A DNA stretch of 51,129 nt from Pseudofrankia saprophytica (GTDB lineage: Bacteria > Actinomycetota > Actinomycetes > Frankiales > Frankiaceae), in assembly GCF_000235425.2 (NCBI RefSeq), contig NZ_KI912266.1:4283756-4334884 (forward strand), read 5' to 3'. This document shows, piece after piece, positions 1 through 8,890 of this stretch. The notes under the pieces are model-generated. The model did no database searches. It saw nothing but the letters and a program-made list of their open reading frames with translations, and was not told where the DNA came from. Positions within the stretch are counted from its first letter, which is position 1. Each line of letters starts with the position of its first letter. The translations under genes were made by a program, and so were the position numbers.

Positions 1-909
1 CTGGGCGGCGGTCGGCACCGGCGTCGGGCAGCGGGCGGCGCCGGCCGGGGCCGGGCGCACCGGTTCCGGCCGTTCGGAGGTGGGATGGGCCTGGTCGGCG
101 GGGACGAGCTGGTCGATGCAGTACTCGACCATCGCGAGCATCTCGTCGAGGTCCTGGCCGCCCTGGGTGAACCAGGAGCGCACGCCGACCTGCACGGCGG
201 CGAGGAACGCCGCGGCGGTCAGCGTGGGGCGCAGGTCGGCGCCACGGCCCGGCGCGGGGCCGGTCGGTGGCGGGAAGCGGGGGGTGATCGCGGCGGCGAG
301 GCGGTCGCCGAGGCGCATCATCCGCTGCAGCATCGCGGCGCTCACCGCGGGCGCGCTGTCGGCGATCAGCAGGTGCTCGACGTAGCCACGGAACGCCGCC
401 GGCCGCGGGCCCATCGCGGCCCAGGCGTCCAGCGAGGCGGCGCGCAGCGCCGCCAGCGGCCGCTCGTGGGCCGGGCGGCGCTCGAGCGCCGCGAGCGCCA
501 GCTCGCCGACCTCGTCGAGCGGGGCGAGCGCGACCTCCTCCTTGTTGGCGAAGTACCGGAAGAAGGTGCGCACCGAGACCTCGGCGCTGACCGCGATCGC
601 GTCGATCGTGGTCGCGTCGTAGCCGTACTGGGCGAACAGCGCGTGCGCGGTGTCGACGATCGTGCGCCGGGTGCGCTGCTTCTTGAGCTCCCGCAGCCCG
701 CCCGGTACCGCCTCGTCCAGGTCCCCGGCCTCGCCGGCACCCCCCGGCTCGCCGGGGAGTGCCGCGCCGCCAGCGGGCTGCCCCCGCTCGGCGGGTGCCG
801 CGGCGCCGTGTCGCCCGACCGGGCGGATCACCGGGGTGCCCGCGGTCGGCGCGGTCAGGCCGGCGAGCAGGCGACGCGCAGCGGTGCCTTTCGACGTACC
901 CGTCGCCAT
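1..909 (-). CDS. TetR-family transcriptional regulator, C-terminus cut by window edge
   Basis: An open frame runs from an ATG at 909 to the window edge, at least 303 codons with no stop. After a 70-residue Ala/Gly/Pro-rich leader comes a TetR DNA-binding domain: a basic stretch reading LKKQRTRRTIVDTA, then FAQYGYDATTIDAIA and the recognition-helix region VSVRTFFRYFANKEE. The remainder is a helical ligand-binding region that I cannot assign to a subfamily. TetR proteins are usually dimeric repressors released by a small ligand. The leader is unusually long, so a later start is possible, although no in-frame ATG lies closer to the HTH. An inverted repeat at 981-1002 upstream could be its operator. 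Confidence 0.85.
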   Translation of the reverse strand, partial: MATGTSKGTAARRLLAGLTAPTAGTPVIRPVGRHGAAAPAERGQPAGGAALPGEPGGAGEAGDLDEAVPGGLRELKKQRTRRTIVDTAHALFAQYGYDATTIDAIAVSAEVSVRTFFRYFANKEEVALAPLDEVGELALAALERRPAHERPLAALRAASLDAWAAMGPRPAAFRGYVEHLLIADSAPAVSAAMLQRMMRLGDRLAAAITPRFPPPTGPAPGRGADLRPTLTAAAFLAAVQVGVRSWFTQGGQDLDEMLAMVEYCIDQLVPADQAHPTSERPEPVRPAPAGAARCPTPVPTAAQ

Positions 910-980
910 GCGTCCTCCCCTGGACAGTGGCCGCCGATGGACGGCTGCCACCTTGTCTGAGGAGATCGTATGACAGGAAA

Positions 981-1002
981 TGGCAGATGGCACCAACTGC
1001 CA
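981..1002. promoter_or_regulatory. Inverted repeat upstream of TetR gene, candidate operator
   Basis: TGGCAG at 981-986 is repeated inverted as CTGCCA at 997-1002 with a 10-nt spacer, 72 bp upstream of the TetR start. Six T residues follow on the plus strand, so a terminator-like hairpin is the alternative reading, but no plus-strand gene ends here. The rest of 910-1175 shows no convincing gene. Confidence 0.35.
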
Positions 1003-1175
1003 CTTTTTTGACAGTCCCTGAGCCCGAGGCGGATCGGTCCGCGCCGACGTTCGCTACCTTGTGCTTACATGGCGAAGCATTCGGTAATTTTCTGTGGCGA
1101 GAAGGATGGATTCGTGGCTTTTCGCGCATGCGACAGTCGCATCTGCCGTGTCCCGACGGCCGGCTTCTGGGAAGG

Positions 1176-1198
1176 CCCCCTCCCGATGCGGGAGGGGG
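1176..1198. terminator. GC-rich hairpin downstream of the kelch gene
   Basis: A perfect 9-bp stem (CCCCCTCCC / GGGAGGGGG) closes a 5-nt loop. It lies about 65 bp beyond the stop of the minus-strand kelch gene. No U-tract follows, as is common in actinobacterial terminators. Confidence 0.5.
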
Positions 1199-1232
1199 TC
1201 GGCGGCGCCGGCGGGAGCCGGCCGGGGAGGAG

Positions 1233-1257
1233 CCGCGCCGGCCGGCCGCCGGCGCGG
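1233..1257. terminator. Second GC-rich hairpin next to the kelch stop codon
   Basis: A perfect 10-bp inverted repeat (CCGCGCCGGC / GCCGGCGCGG) with a 5-nt loop begins 5 bp beyond the stop codon at 1263. Together with the hairpin at 1176-1198 it probably ends the kelch transcript. Confidence 0.5.
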
Positions 1258-1262
1258 CCGGG

Positions 1263-2450
1263 TCACTTCGGCATGAGCTGGGTGACCGAGTTGGCGACCT
1301 TGCCCTTGACCTCGCCGCCAGCGAGGTAGGCCTTGTTGTCCGTGGCCGCGGCCGCCGCGTTCTGGACGCCGTCCGGCAGGTCGCCGGCGTCGGTGACCGA
1401 GTTGTCGCTCGGGTCGAACTTGTAGATCTTCGGAGAGGCCTGACCGTTCGCCTGGCCGCCCGCCAGGTAGGTGGTGCCGTTGACGGTGAAGGCCGAGGCG
1501 CCCTTGAGATCCTGGGGCAGCTTGCCGACGGTCGTGGTCTTGCCGGTCGCCGGGTCGAACTGCTGGATCGCGTCCGTCGTGCCGTTGTCCGACTCGCCGC
1601 CGAAGACGGTGACCTTCTGGCTGGAGCCTGAGCCGGTGGTCGCGACGGCCGCGTTGCGCACCGGGGTCTCCAGTTTGCCGACGTTCTGGAACGTCTTGCC
1701 GTCGCTGGTGGCCAGCACGTCGCTCTGGATCTTGCTGCCGTCGTCGCCGCCGACCAGGTAGGTCTTGCCGTTGGCCGTCGCGACGCCGTGGTTCTCCCGT
1801 GGCGCCGGCAGCTTGCCGACCTCCTGGCTGGTGCCGTTCGAGAACGTCTGGACGACGTCGGTGACGCCGCCGGCCCCCGAACCGCTGGTGTTGCCGCCGA
1901 AGACGGTCGGCGTTCCGTTCACGACCGCGGCGCCCGCGTTCGTCACCGGCTTGGACAGCGTGCCGGCGGAGGTCGCCGTGCCCGCGCTCGGGTCGATGGC
2001 GGTCACCTGGTTGGCGGCCTTGCCGTTGGTGTCCTTGCCGCCCATCACCAGCACCTTGCCGTTGTCCGCGACGGCGCTGGCCTCGGTGACCGCGGTGGGC
2101 AGGGTGAACGGCGCGTTGGAGGCGGTCAGCGCGCCGGCACCCGGGCTCGCCGTGCCGGAGGGGCTCGCTGTGCCGGAGGGGCTTGCCGTGCCGGAGGGAG
2201 AGCCCGTGCCGGTGGGTGAGGCGGTGTCGCTGGGCGAGGCCGTCCCCGTCTCACCGGGGAGCAGGCTCGTCGAGACGCCGGGACCGCCCGTCTCGAATGT
2301 CTGGGCGGAGGCGCCCGGCTGGCTGTCGCCACATCCGGACACCAGCGCGGCCGCGAGCACGCAGGTCGCGACGCCCGCGGCGGCGGTCGTCGCACGGGTC
2401 GCCGGCCCGCGTCGGGGTCGGCGGGACGATGATCCGTTGTGTCTGTCCAC
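1263..2450 (-). CDS. Secreted kelch-repeat lipoprotein
   Basis: The 395-residue protein starts at a GTG. It has a basic N-terminus, a hydrophobic segment (about residues 20-37) and a lipobox LVSGC with the lipidated Cys at residue 40, so it should be anchored outside the membrane. Residues about 55-105 form a Ser/Thr/Pro/Gly spacer containing tandem GTASPS units. The rest consists of about six kelch-like repeats with motifs such as VLVMGGKD, PTVFGGN, TYLVGGDD, VTVFGGES, TYLAGGQ and AYLAGGE, expected to close one beta-propeller. Kelch propellers bind proteins or glycans; no catalytic residue is evident. It stands alone and ends at two hairpins. Confidence 0.85.
   Translation of the reverse strand: MDRHNGSSSRRPRRGPATRATTAAAGVATCVLAAALVSGCGDSQPGASAQTFETGGPGVSTSLLPGETGTASPSDTASPTGTGSPSGTASPSGTASPSGTASPGAGALTASNAPFTLPTAVTEASAVADNGKVLVMGGKDTNGKAANQVTAIDPSAGTATSAGTLSKPVTNAGAAVVNGTPTVFGGNTSGSGAGGVTDVVQTFSNGTSQEVGKLPAPRENHGVATANGKTYLVGGDDGSKIQSDVLATSDGKTFQNVGKLETPVRNAAVATTGSGSSQKVTVFGGESDNGTTDAIQQFDPATGKTTTVGKLPQDLKGASAFTVNGTTYLAGGQANGQASPKIYKFDPSDNSVTDAGDLPDGVQNAAAAATDNKAYLAGGEVKGKVANSVTQLMPK
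2149..2206. repeat. 18-bp tandem repeat encoding GTASPS units
   Basis: About three consecutive copies of an 18-bp unit built around gtgccggaggggct lie inside the kelch lipoprotein gene and encode its Ser/Pro spacer. The unit length is a multiple of three, so copy-number changes would lengthen or shorten the spacer without a frameshift. Confidence 0.7.
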
Positions 2451-2688
2451 GTCGGCATCCTCACCCAGGGTGACGACGCCGACGAGTCGACCATGGCCAG
2501 GGCCGCCTGGCAGGTGAAGCCGCGAAACCGTGGCGTCCTTCAGCCGACACCGGTCGGCGACGAGGATCGGTCGGGTCCATGATGGGTGGCGTTCAATGCC
2601 CGATTCGTTCCCCGGCCCGGTGCCCGCGCGGCCTCAGCTTTCCGGCCGCGGCCGTCCTGTCCGTCGGAGCGCTGCAGGAAGGACGGCG

Positions 2689-3417
2689 ATGCGGCCGTTG
2701 GGGCTGGTGGCGCGGACCGCCACCGGGGTGCTCGTCGGCATGCTGGCGCTGGCGGTCGCCGGCTGCTCGCCGAGCCTGAAGGACGACATCCCCGCGGGGC
2801 TGACCGCGAGCCCGGCGCCGCCGGCGACACCGACCGGCGCGGGGGGCACGGCGACGCCGCGGCCCTCGGCGAGCGCCGCGCTGCCGCCTGGTGACAAGGC
2901 CTACCTGGCGCAGCTCACCCAGACGCTGCCCGACCTGAACGCCGACGAGCAGTGGAAGATCGACCAGGCGACCTGGACCTGCACCCTGTTCGACGCCGGG
3001 ATGACGCTGCGCGGAGCGGCCACCACGTCGGCGCAGGTCTCCGACGACAAGCTGACCGTCGGTGACGCGGTGACCCTCGCCAGGGCCGCGGTACCGAACT
3101 ACTGCCCCAACCACACCGCCGAGCTGGCGGCCGACGGCGACGCGCCGCTTGACCGGAGCCTCGACGCCTACGCCCAGGCCGCCTGCTTCTGGCTCGACTA
3201 CGCCCGCGAGCTCAACAACGGCGGCAAGCAGGTCGGCGACATCAACCTCGCCTACGCGGTGTTCGCCGCCAGCGTGGAGGCCAAGAAGGCGATGCCGGTG
3301 GACTTCCGCAACGCCTGGCTCGCCATGACCAGCGACATCAGCACCCCACAGGGCCTGACGGACCGGCGCACCCTGTGCGAGCAGCACGGCTGGGGCGGTG
3401 CCGGCCAGCCCGCCTAG
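2689..3417 (+). CDS. DUF732-like lipoprotein
   Basis: The reading frame is open further upstream, but the ATG at 2689 is preceded by AGGAAGGA and directly opens a lipoprotein signal (MRPLGLVARTATG, hydrophobic core, lipobox AVAGC with Cys near residue 26). I therefore choose a 242-residue product. A Ser/Pro/Thr linker follows, then a compact domain with the pattern KAYLAQLTQTLPDL, conserved Cys in TWTCTLFDAG and NYCPNHT, and a late pair ACFWL and TLCEQ. This resembles the small cysteine-containing DUF732 domain common in mycobacterial secreted proteins. Function is unknown. The gene is convergent with the next one, 35 bp apart. Confidence 0.75.
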   Translation: MRPLGLVARTATGVLVGMLALAVAGCSPSLKDDIPAGLTASPAPPATPTGAGGTATPRPSASAALPPGDKAYLAQLTQTLPDLNADEQWKIDQATWTCTLFDAGMTLRGAATTSAQVSDDKLTVGDAVTLARAAVPNYCPNHTAELAADGDAPLDRSLDAYAQAACFWLDYARELNNGGKQVGDINLAYAVFAASVEAKKAMPVDFRNAWLAMTSDISTPQGLTDRRTLCEQHGWGGAGQPA

Positions 3418-3452
3418 AACCAGGCTGGCCAGCGCGCTCAGCCAGCGCGCGC

Positions 3453-4490
3453 TCAGCTGGTCCCGGGGGAGGCGGAGAAGTCGCTTTCGGTGGCGTGGAA
3501 GATCGGCGTGGCCGACGGCGCACGCACGGTGCGGCCGGTCGGGCTGGTCGCGATGCTGGGCAGGCCGGGGTCGTACGTGGCGAGCCCCCTGGGCCAGCCG
3601 TCGGCGGTGACCGTCATCAGCAGCCTCCGGGTGGCGGGCCGGTTCCACAGCTCCGCCAGGCCGTCGCCGAGGTCCTCGTAGCCCTCGCGCCGCCAGGTCT
3701 CCTCCAGCAGGACGGCGAACGACGAGTACAGCATCACCTGGCGGATCTCCGCCGCCGCGATCTCGGGCGCCACGCCGTCGTGGCCGCGGATGGCGGCGCT
3801 CGCCGCTACCTTCTCCGCGTTCGCCGGGTCGGTCAGCGCGAGCCTGCGGGCCTCGTCGACGTAGGTCGGCACCGCGCCGAGCGAGGTGCTCACCCAGCGG
3901 TGGCGCCCGACGACCGACCACTCCAGCCCGCTCACGAGGTCGTACTCGGGGGAGGCGGTGAGCCAGCCGCGGATCAGCTCGGCGCGCCGGCCGAGCGAGC
4001 GGTTGAGGTTGTCGTGCGGGCTGAACTCGCGCAGCTGGCGGGTGAGCCCGGCGAGCTCGTGGAACAGCTCGGCGTCGGTCGGCGCCGTCTCGGTCAGATA
4101 GCGCAGCCGGCCCATCATCGTCAGCAGCGTCTCGGCGTCAGCCGTGTCCGACGAGCCGCGCCGGGCCTCCCGCCAGGCCTCCGTCACCCGCCGGTGCATG
4201 GCGGTGACCATGCCGGGGCTCGCCAGCGGCGGCATCGAGGAGCGCAGGTCGCGGTCGCGCCGGCGCCACTCGTCGAGGTCGATCTGGCCGTCGTAGGCAG
4301 CGCGTGACAGGTTGCCGATCTCGTCGATGAGCGGGACGGGCCATCCGAACAAATAGGCCGGCGGGGCCTTGATCAGTTCGCGAATGTCGTCGTCCACGCG
4401 TCTCAGGATGAACCGTCCTCCTGTCGCACCCGACGCCGGGGCGATCGACATGCCCGTCGGCAGCCGGCCCGCGCTCGGCCGGTCACCCAC
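3453..4490 (-). CDS. Hypothetical protein, no recognised domain
   Basis: A 345-residue open frame with actinobacterial codon bias (mostly G or C in third positions). It is rich in charged helices, with no signal peptide or membrane segment. Landmarks are DDDIRELIKAPPAYLFGWP near residue 33 and a Trp-rich middle (GLEWSVVGRHRWV). I do not recognise a family. The N-terminus is uncertain: an internal Met at residue 14 is equally plausible. Confidence 0.6.
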   Translation of the reverse strand: MGDRPSAGRLPTGMSIAPASGATGGRFILRRVDDDIRELIKAPPAYLFGWPVPLIDEIGNLSRAAYDGQIDLDEWRRRDRDLRSSMPPLASPGMVTAMHRRVTEAWREARRGSSDTADAETLLTMMGRLRYLTETAPTDAELFHELAGLTRQLREFSPHDNLNRSLGRRAELIRGWLTASPEYDLVSGLEWSVVGRHRWVSTSLGAVPTYVDEARRLALTDPANAEKVAASAAIRGHDGVAPEIAAAEIRQVMLYSSFAVLLEETWRREGYEDLGDGLAELWNRPATRRLLMTVTADGWPRGLATYDPGLPSIATSPTGRTVRAPSATPIFHATESDFSASPGTS

Positions 4491-4843
4491 GGGTGGTCAA
4501 CAGGCACAGCACAACCGTTCCCGACCGGCCGCGCCCCAGCCACGGCGGCGGGTCGGGCGGGTCGGGCGGGTCGGGGGAGGCAACCGGCCGCCGTGGCGGC
4601 ATGTGGCCAGAACGGGCACATACGATTCGTCCCGCCGGCCGTTCACCAGCGGTTCCGTCATCGCCAGGGGTGGACGGCGCCTCCGTGAGCTGAGGAGCCC
4701 GACGTGCCCGCCGTCGCCAGACCTGACCGCCCAGCAGCAGTCGCCGCCGCTGTCACAGCCGTCGTGACCGCCGCGGCGGTCACCGCGCCGACCATCGCCG
4801 CCGCGGTGACCTCCCGCGCCGCCGCCCGGCCTCGGCGGGCGGC
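4491..4843. other. Intergenic region, no gene seen
   Basis: This gap separates divergent genes and should hold both promoters. The only structure I see is a short tandem run of the octamer gtcgggcg near 4552-4576. Confidence 0.5.
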
Positions 4844-6127
4844 GTGATCGCGGCGGCGGGCGCCCGCCCGCTGGCGGGGCTGCACGTCATCGAGTGCGCG
4901 AGTTTCGTCGCCGGGCCGACCGGCGGGATGACGCTCGCCCAGCTCGGCGCCGACGTCATCCGCCTCGACCCCGTCGGCGGCGGCAGCGACTACCGGCGCT
5001 GGCCGGTGGCGCCGACGGGGGAGAGCTACTACTGGCACTCGCTCAACAAGGGCAAACGCTCTGTCGCGCTGGACATGCGCTCGGCCGAGGGCCGCGAGCT
5101 CGTGACCGCGCTGATCACCGCGCCGGGGCCGGACCGGGGCATCCTCATCGACAACGTCGTCGGCCGCCGCTGGATGGCGAGCGACATCCTCACCGCCCGC
5201 CGGCCGGACCTGATCCACCTGCGTGTCCAGGGCTACCCGGACGGCAAGCCGGCCGTCGACTACACCGTCAACGCCGAGGTAGGCCTGCCCGGCATCACCG
5301 GCACCGAGGAGGGCGGCGCGCCGGTGAACCACGTGCTGCCCGCCTGGGACCTCGTCACCGGCCTGTCCGTGTCGACCGGGGTGCTCGCGGCGCTGCACGC
5401 CCGCTCGCGCACCGGCGAGGGCGCCTACGTCGAGCTGGCCCTCTCGGACGTCGCGCTCGCCGGCGTCGCCAACATGGGCTGGCTGTCGGAGGCCGCGGCC
5501 AGCGGCCACGAGCGGCCCCGGCACGGCAACCACGTCTACGGCAGCTTCGGCGTCGACTTCGCCTGCCGCGACGGCCAGCGGGTCATGGTCGTGGCGCTCA
5601 CCGAGGGGCAGTGGGCGGCGCTGTGCTCCGTCACCGGCACCGGCGCGGTGTTCTCCGCGCTGGAGACGGCCCTGGACGCCGACCTGACGCTGGAGGACGA
5701 GCGTTACCGGCTGCGCGAGACGATCGCCGCCGTGCTGCGGCCCTGGTTCGCCGCCCGGGACTCCAAGCAGGTCGCCGACGAGCTCGACGCGGCCCGGGTG
5801 CTGTGGGGTCGCTACCGGGGGATGACGGACGTCGTCGCCGCGCACGCCCGCGGGGTGCACCCGGTGCTCGCCCACGTGCTGGTGCCGGCGGACGACGCGC
5901 CGCGGCGCGAGGTGCCCTCGCAGGGCGTGCCGTCGATCACCGCGCGCTCGCCGATGCGCTGGGACGGGGCCTACGGCGCCCCCGGCGAGGCGCCTCGGCT
6001 GGGCGCGGACACGGCGGCCGTGCTCGCCGAGGTGCTGGGGCTCAGCGACGCGGAGATCGGCGGGCTCGCCCAGAGGGGCGTCATCGCGGCGACCGACGGG
6101 GCGGCGAAGAACGGTGGGGAGGGCTGA
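4844..6127 (+). CDS. CaiB/BaiF-family (class III) CoA-transferase
   Basis: The 427-residue protein matches class III CoA-transferases throughout: the N-terminal GLHVIECASFVAGPTGGM, AQLGADVIRLDP, and the block LPAWDLVTGL, where Asp169 falls at the position of the catalytic Asp of formyl-CoA transferase. HARSRTGEGAYVELAL follows. These enzymes move CoA between carboxylic acids through an Asp-CoA thioester; the substrate cannot be read from sequence. The start is a GTG. The stop overlaps the ATG of the MaoC hydratase (TGATG), so the two are probably co-translated and act in one acyl-CoA pathway. The pairing recalls mesaconyl-CoA transferase plus mesaconyl-C4-CoA hydratase, which is an inference. 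Confidence 0.88.
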   Translation: MIAAAGARPLAGLHVIECASFVAGPTGGMTLAQLGADVIRLDPVGGGSDYRRWPVAPTGESYYWHSLNKGKRSVALDMRSAEGRELVTALITAPGPDRGILIDNVVGRRWMASDILTARRPDLIHLRVQGYPDGKPAVDYTVNAEVGLPGITGTEEGGAPVNHVLPAWDLVTGLSVSTGVLAALHARSRTGEGAYVELALSDVALAGVANMGWLSEAAASGHERPRHGNHVYGSFGVDFACRDGQRVMVVALTEGQWAALCSVTGTGAVFSALETALDADLTLEDERYRLRETIAAVLRPWFAARDSKQVADELDAARVLWGRYRGMTDVVAAHARGVHPVLAHVLVPADDAPRREVPSQGVPSITARSPMRWDGAYGAPGEAPRLGADTAAVLAEVLGLSDAEIGGLAQRGVIAATDGAAKNGGEG

Positions 6128-7164
6128 TGACGACCGGCGCGGCGCTGGACTCCCTCGTCGCCGAGGGGCCGTACTTCGACGAGCTCGCGGTCGGTCAGGT
6201 GTTCCGCTCGGCCCCGGGCGTGACGCTGACCAGCGGGCTGGTCGACGCGCACCGGGCGATCGTCGGCGGCCGGCTCGCGCTCACGCTGGACGCGGCGCTG
6301 TGCGCGGACGTCACCGCCACCGTCGCGGCGGTGCCCCCGCTCGCCCCGCCGAACGTCGTCTGGGACGTCGCCATCGGCCAGTCGACGGTGGTCACCCATC
6401 ACGTCAAGGCCAACCTGTTCTACCGGGGGCTGGTGTTCCGGCGCACGCCGCGGATCGGCGACACCCTGCGCACCACTACCGAGGTCGTGGCGCTGCGGCA
6501 GAACAAGCCACGTCAAGGCAGGCGCCCGACGGGCCTCGCGGTCCTGCGGATCACGACCGTCGACCAGCACGGCCGCGGTGTGCTCGACTTCTGGCGCTGC
6601 GCGATGCTGCCGCTGCGTGACCCCGACCGGGCCACCGGCCACGGCGACGACACCGAGACCGTCGGCACCCGGCCGGCCCCGGCGGAGCTCGCCGCGGTCG
6701 TCGACGGCTGGGACCTGGAACGCTTCGCCGGGCTCGTCGCCGGCCCGCGGTTCGCGGATCTCGCCGTCGGGCAGGCCTGGCGCGTCGGCGGCGGCGACGT
6801 CGTCTCCAGCGCCCCGGAGCTGGCCCGGCTCACCCTGAACGTCGCCCAGGTGCACCACGACAGCGCCGCCGCCGGCGGGCGTCGCCTCGTCTACGGCGGT
6901 CACACCATCGGCCTCGCGTTCGCCCAGGTCACCCGCGCACTGCCGTCCCTGGTCACGGTCGCCGGCTGGGAGGGCTGTGACCACACCGGGCCGGTCCACG
7001 AGGGCGACACCCTGCGCGGCGAGGTCACCGTCGACGCGCTCACCGCGCTCCCGGCCGGCGGTGGGCTGGCCCGGCTGCGCTGCCTGGTCCGCGCCGATGC
7101 CGAGACCCCGGGGGCTCCCGCGCGCGACGTCCTCGACTGGCGTTTCTTCGCCGTATTCCCCTGA
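6127..7164 (+). CDS. MaoC-like double hot-dog acyl-CoA hydratase
   Basis: The ATG at 6127 overlaps the preceding stop and gives 345 residues. Two hot-dog halves can be seen: the first opens with PYFDELAVGQVF, the second with RFADLAVGQAW. The second half carries an AQVHHDSAAAGGRRLVYGG region resembling the hydratase loop of MaoC-type enzymes (His/Asp with a downstream Gly-Gly). MaoC hydratases add water across 2-enoyl-CoA double bonds. Coupling to a CoA-transferase suggests a short route that activates and hydrates an unsaturated acid; itaconate- or mesaconate-like substrates are a guess. Confidence 0.82.
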   Translation: MTTGAALDSLVAEGPYFDELAVGQVFRSAPGVTLTSGLVDAHRAIVGGRLALTLDAALCADVTATVAAVPPLAPPNVVWDVAIGQSTVVTHHVKANLFYRGLVFRRTPRIGDTLRTTTEVVALRQNKPRQGRRPTGLAVLRITTVDQHGRGVLDFWRCAMLPLRDPDRATGHGDDTETVGTRPAPAELAAVVDGWDLERFAGLVAGPRFADLAVGQAWRVGGGDVVSSAPELARLTLNVAQVHHDSAAAGGRRLVYGGHTIGLAFAQVTRALPSLVTVAGWEGCDHTGPVHEGDTLRGEVTVDALTALPAGGGLARLRCLVRADAETPGAPARDVLDWRFFAVFP

Positions 7165-7546
7165 AACCGTCGGGTGGGCTGCGGTGGTGGTCATCGCGGC
7201 TGCGGTGGTGGTCGCCGCGGGAGGCGGATAGCCTGCCGAGGAAGATAACCGCGCGCGCTTCAGGTCGGTCTGGAGGAACGGTGGGAAAATCCGTTCGACG
7301 GGCGATCCGAGGAACCTGTGAATACCTTGCCGCCGTCGTGACGTCCGTGCTTTACCACGGGCGTCCCCGCTCATACCCCGCGCATCGTGCCGAATACGGG
7401 TGGGGTGGGCGGGGCTCACCGTCGACGAGAACGTCCCAGGACGGCCCGGTGGCGCCGCGTCGGGCAGTGGACGAGCTGACCCGTACCTGAACGGGTAGCC
7501 ACGCCAGGGAAACCGGGAATGCGATGAACCGGGCGAGCCGGGCGAG
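7165..7546. other. Intergenic region with one weak ORF
   Basis: This stretch is less GC-rich than its surroundings. A GTG at 7281 behind GGAGGAACG opens a 69-codon frame to 7490, but its codon use is poor and it resembles no family I know. The repeated ctgcggtggtggtc near 7188 and 7209 is the only other pattern. Confidence 0.3.
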
Positions 7547-8515
7547 CTAGAGGCCTGTCTCGACGATCGTCCGGCGGATTCCCTCCGCCAGCGGGGTGGG
7601 AAGCCAGCCGAGCTCCTTCTGCGCCTTGGACGAGTCGGGCGTGGCATTCCACAGCAGATACTGAAGCTGGCAGCGGGCGATCGGCGGCGGCCTGCGGGTG
7701 ATCCGTGCGGCCGCCTCACCCGCCGCGGCCATCACGGTCATCACCGGCGCCGGGATGGTGACCTTTGGCGCCCGGCCCCGGCCGCTGACCTCGGCGACGG
7801 TCCGGGTGAGGCGCGCCACGGTCGCGTGTTCATCGCAGAAGATGTACCGCTCGCCCGGCCTGCCGTGTTCGGCGGCGAGCAGGTGGCCCTGCGCCAGGCC
7901 CTCGGTGAAGACGACGCCAAACCCGCCGGGTGGGATGGCCGGGAGCAGCCCTCGGAGCACCGGTCGGAACATCTGGGTTTCCATCGACGCGTATCCGGTC
8001 GGGCCGAGGCCGTACACCGTCGCCGAGTTGGCGAAGACGACCTCCACGGCGCCGGACGCCGCGAGCACGGCCTGCTCCGCCCGCTGCTTCGACACCTGGT
8101 AGGGCGTGCCCTTGTCCGTGACGGCGAGGTTCGTCTCGTCGAAGAGGCCACCCCGTGGCGCGTCGAACACGTTGATCGTGCTGGTGTGCACCAGGCGGGA
8201 CACCCCGGCCGCCGCGGCGGCTCGGGCGACATTCACCGATCCCTGGACATTGACCCGTTCGAACAGCGACGGGTCGGCCAGCCATTGTTCAGGTACGCCC
8301 ATGGCGTTGTACACGATCTCACGGCCGGCGCAGGCGTCCGTCAGCGAGGGCGGGTTCGAAACGTCCCCGGGAGCCAGCTCCACTTCGGGGGGAAGAGCCC
8401 CGCCTGCCCGGATGACATCCCGGACGAGTGCGCGCACCTCGTGACCAGCCGCAAGTGCCGCCCTGGCCACGGCGCCGCCGACCTTGCCCGTGGCTCCGGT
8501 TATCAATACTCGCAC
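7547..8515 (-). CDS. NAD-dependent epimerase/dehydratase (extended SDR)
   Basis: The 322-residue protein starts with a Rossmann fold, MRVLITGATGKVG (residues 1-13). It has the SDR features VYNAMGVPE, VHTSTINVF and the catalytic pair in YQVSK. The family acts on nucleotide sugars, steroids or related alcohols; the substrate is unknown here. The start is GTG at 8515. A TATAGA hexamer ends only 9 nt upstream, so the mRNA probably has almost no leader. It is divergent from the SnoaL-like gene. Confidence 0.85.
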   Translation of the reverse strand: MRVLITGATGKVGGAVARAALAAGHEVRALVRDVIRAGGALPPEVELAPGDVSNPPSLTDACAGREIVYNAMGVPEQWLADPSLFERVNVQGSVNVARAAAAAGVSRLVHTSTINVFDAPRGGLFDETNLAVTDKGTPYQVSKQRAEQAVLAASGAVEVVFANSATVYGLGPTGYASMETQMFRPVLRGLLPAIPPGGFGVVFTEGLAQGHLLAAEHGRPGERYIFCDEHATVARLTRTVAEVSGRGRAPKVTIPAPVMTVMAAAGEAAARITRRPPPIARCQLQYLLWNATPDSSKAQKELGWLPTPLAEGIRRTIVETGL

Positions 8516-8524
8516 CCCGGCGAT

Positions 8525-8530
8525 TCTATA
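8525..8530 (-). promoter_or_regulatory. -10 hexamer for a nearly leaderless SDR transcript
   Basis: The minus strand reads TATAGA, ending 9 nt before the GTG start. Transcription should begin about 3 nt upstream of the start codon. Leaderless or near-leaderless mRNAs are common in actinobacteria. The rest of 8516-8890 has no gene that I can support. Confidence 0.4.
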
Positions 8531-8890
8531 GTGAGATCAGTGGAACGCGCCTACCGCAACGCCGGCCTAATAGGTTCTGACGGAGCGGTGGTGTCTGTTT
8601 CGTCCGGCCGGAGCCTATCCTCGATGGTTTGTCGGCCGGCCTGGCGAGTGTCTCGGGCAACGGCTAGGTTGGCTGCCGGGTAGCTTTAGCGAGATCGGTT
8701 CGCGCGAAGAGCGCCAGGTGTCCTCGGATGGCGGCATTGTCGCCTCACCACCGGCCCCATGTCCCGGTTCGGGTTCGAGAATGGCTGGGGCCTGCCTTCG
8801 GTCTTCGTTTCGGCCGCTCGCCTCGGGCGTGCCCGGCGTCGACGGACACCCCACGCACGGGGATCGCTATCGATTAGAGCGGGAGAAACC

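Noticed and set aside
4894-6126. Plus-strand frame continuous with the MaoC gene
   Set aside because: It is an out-of-frame Arg-rich reading of the CoA-transferase; MaoC similarity begins exactly at the ATG at 6127.
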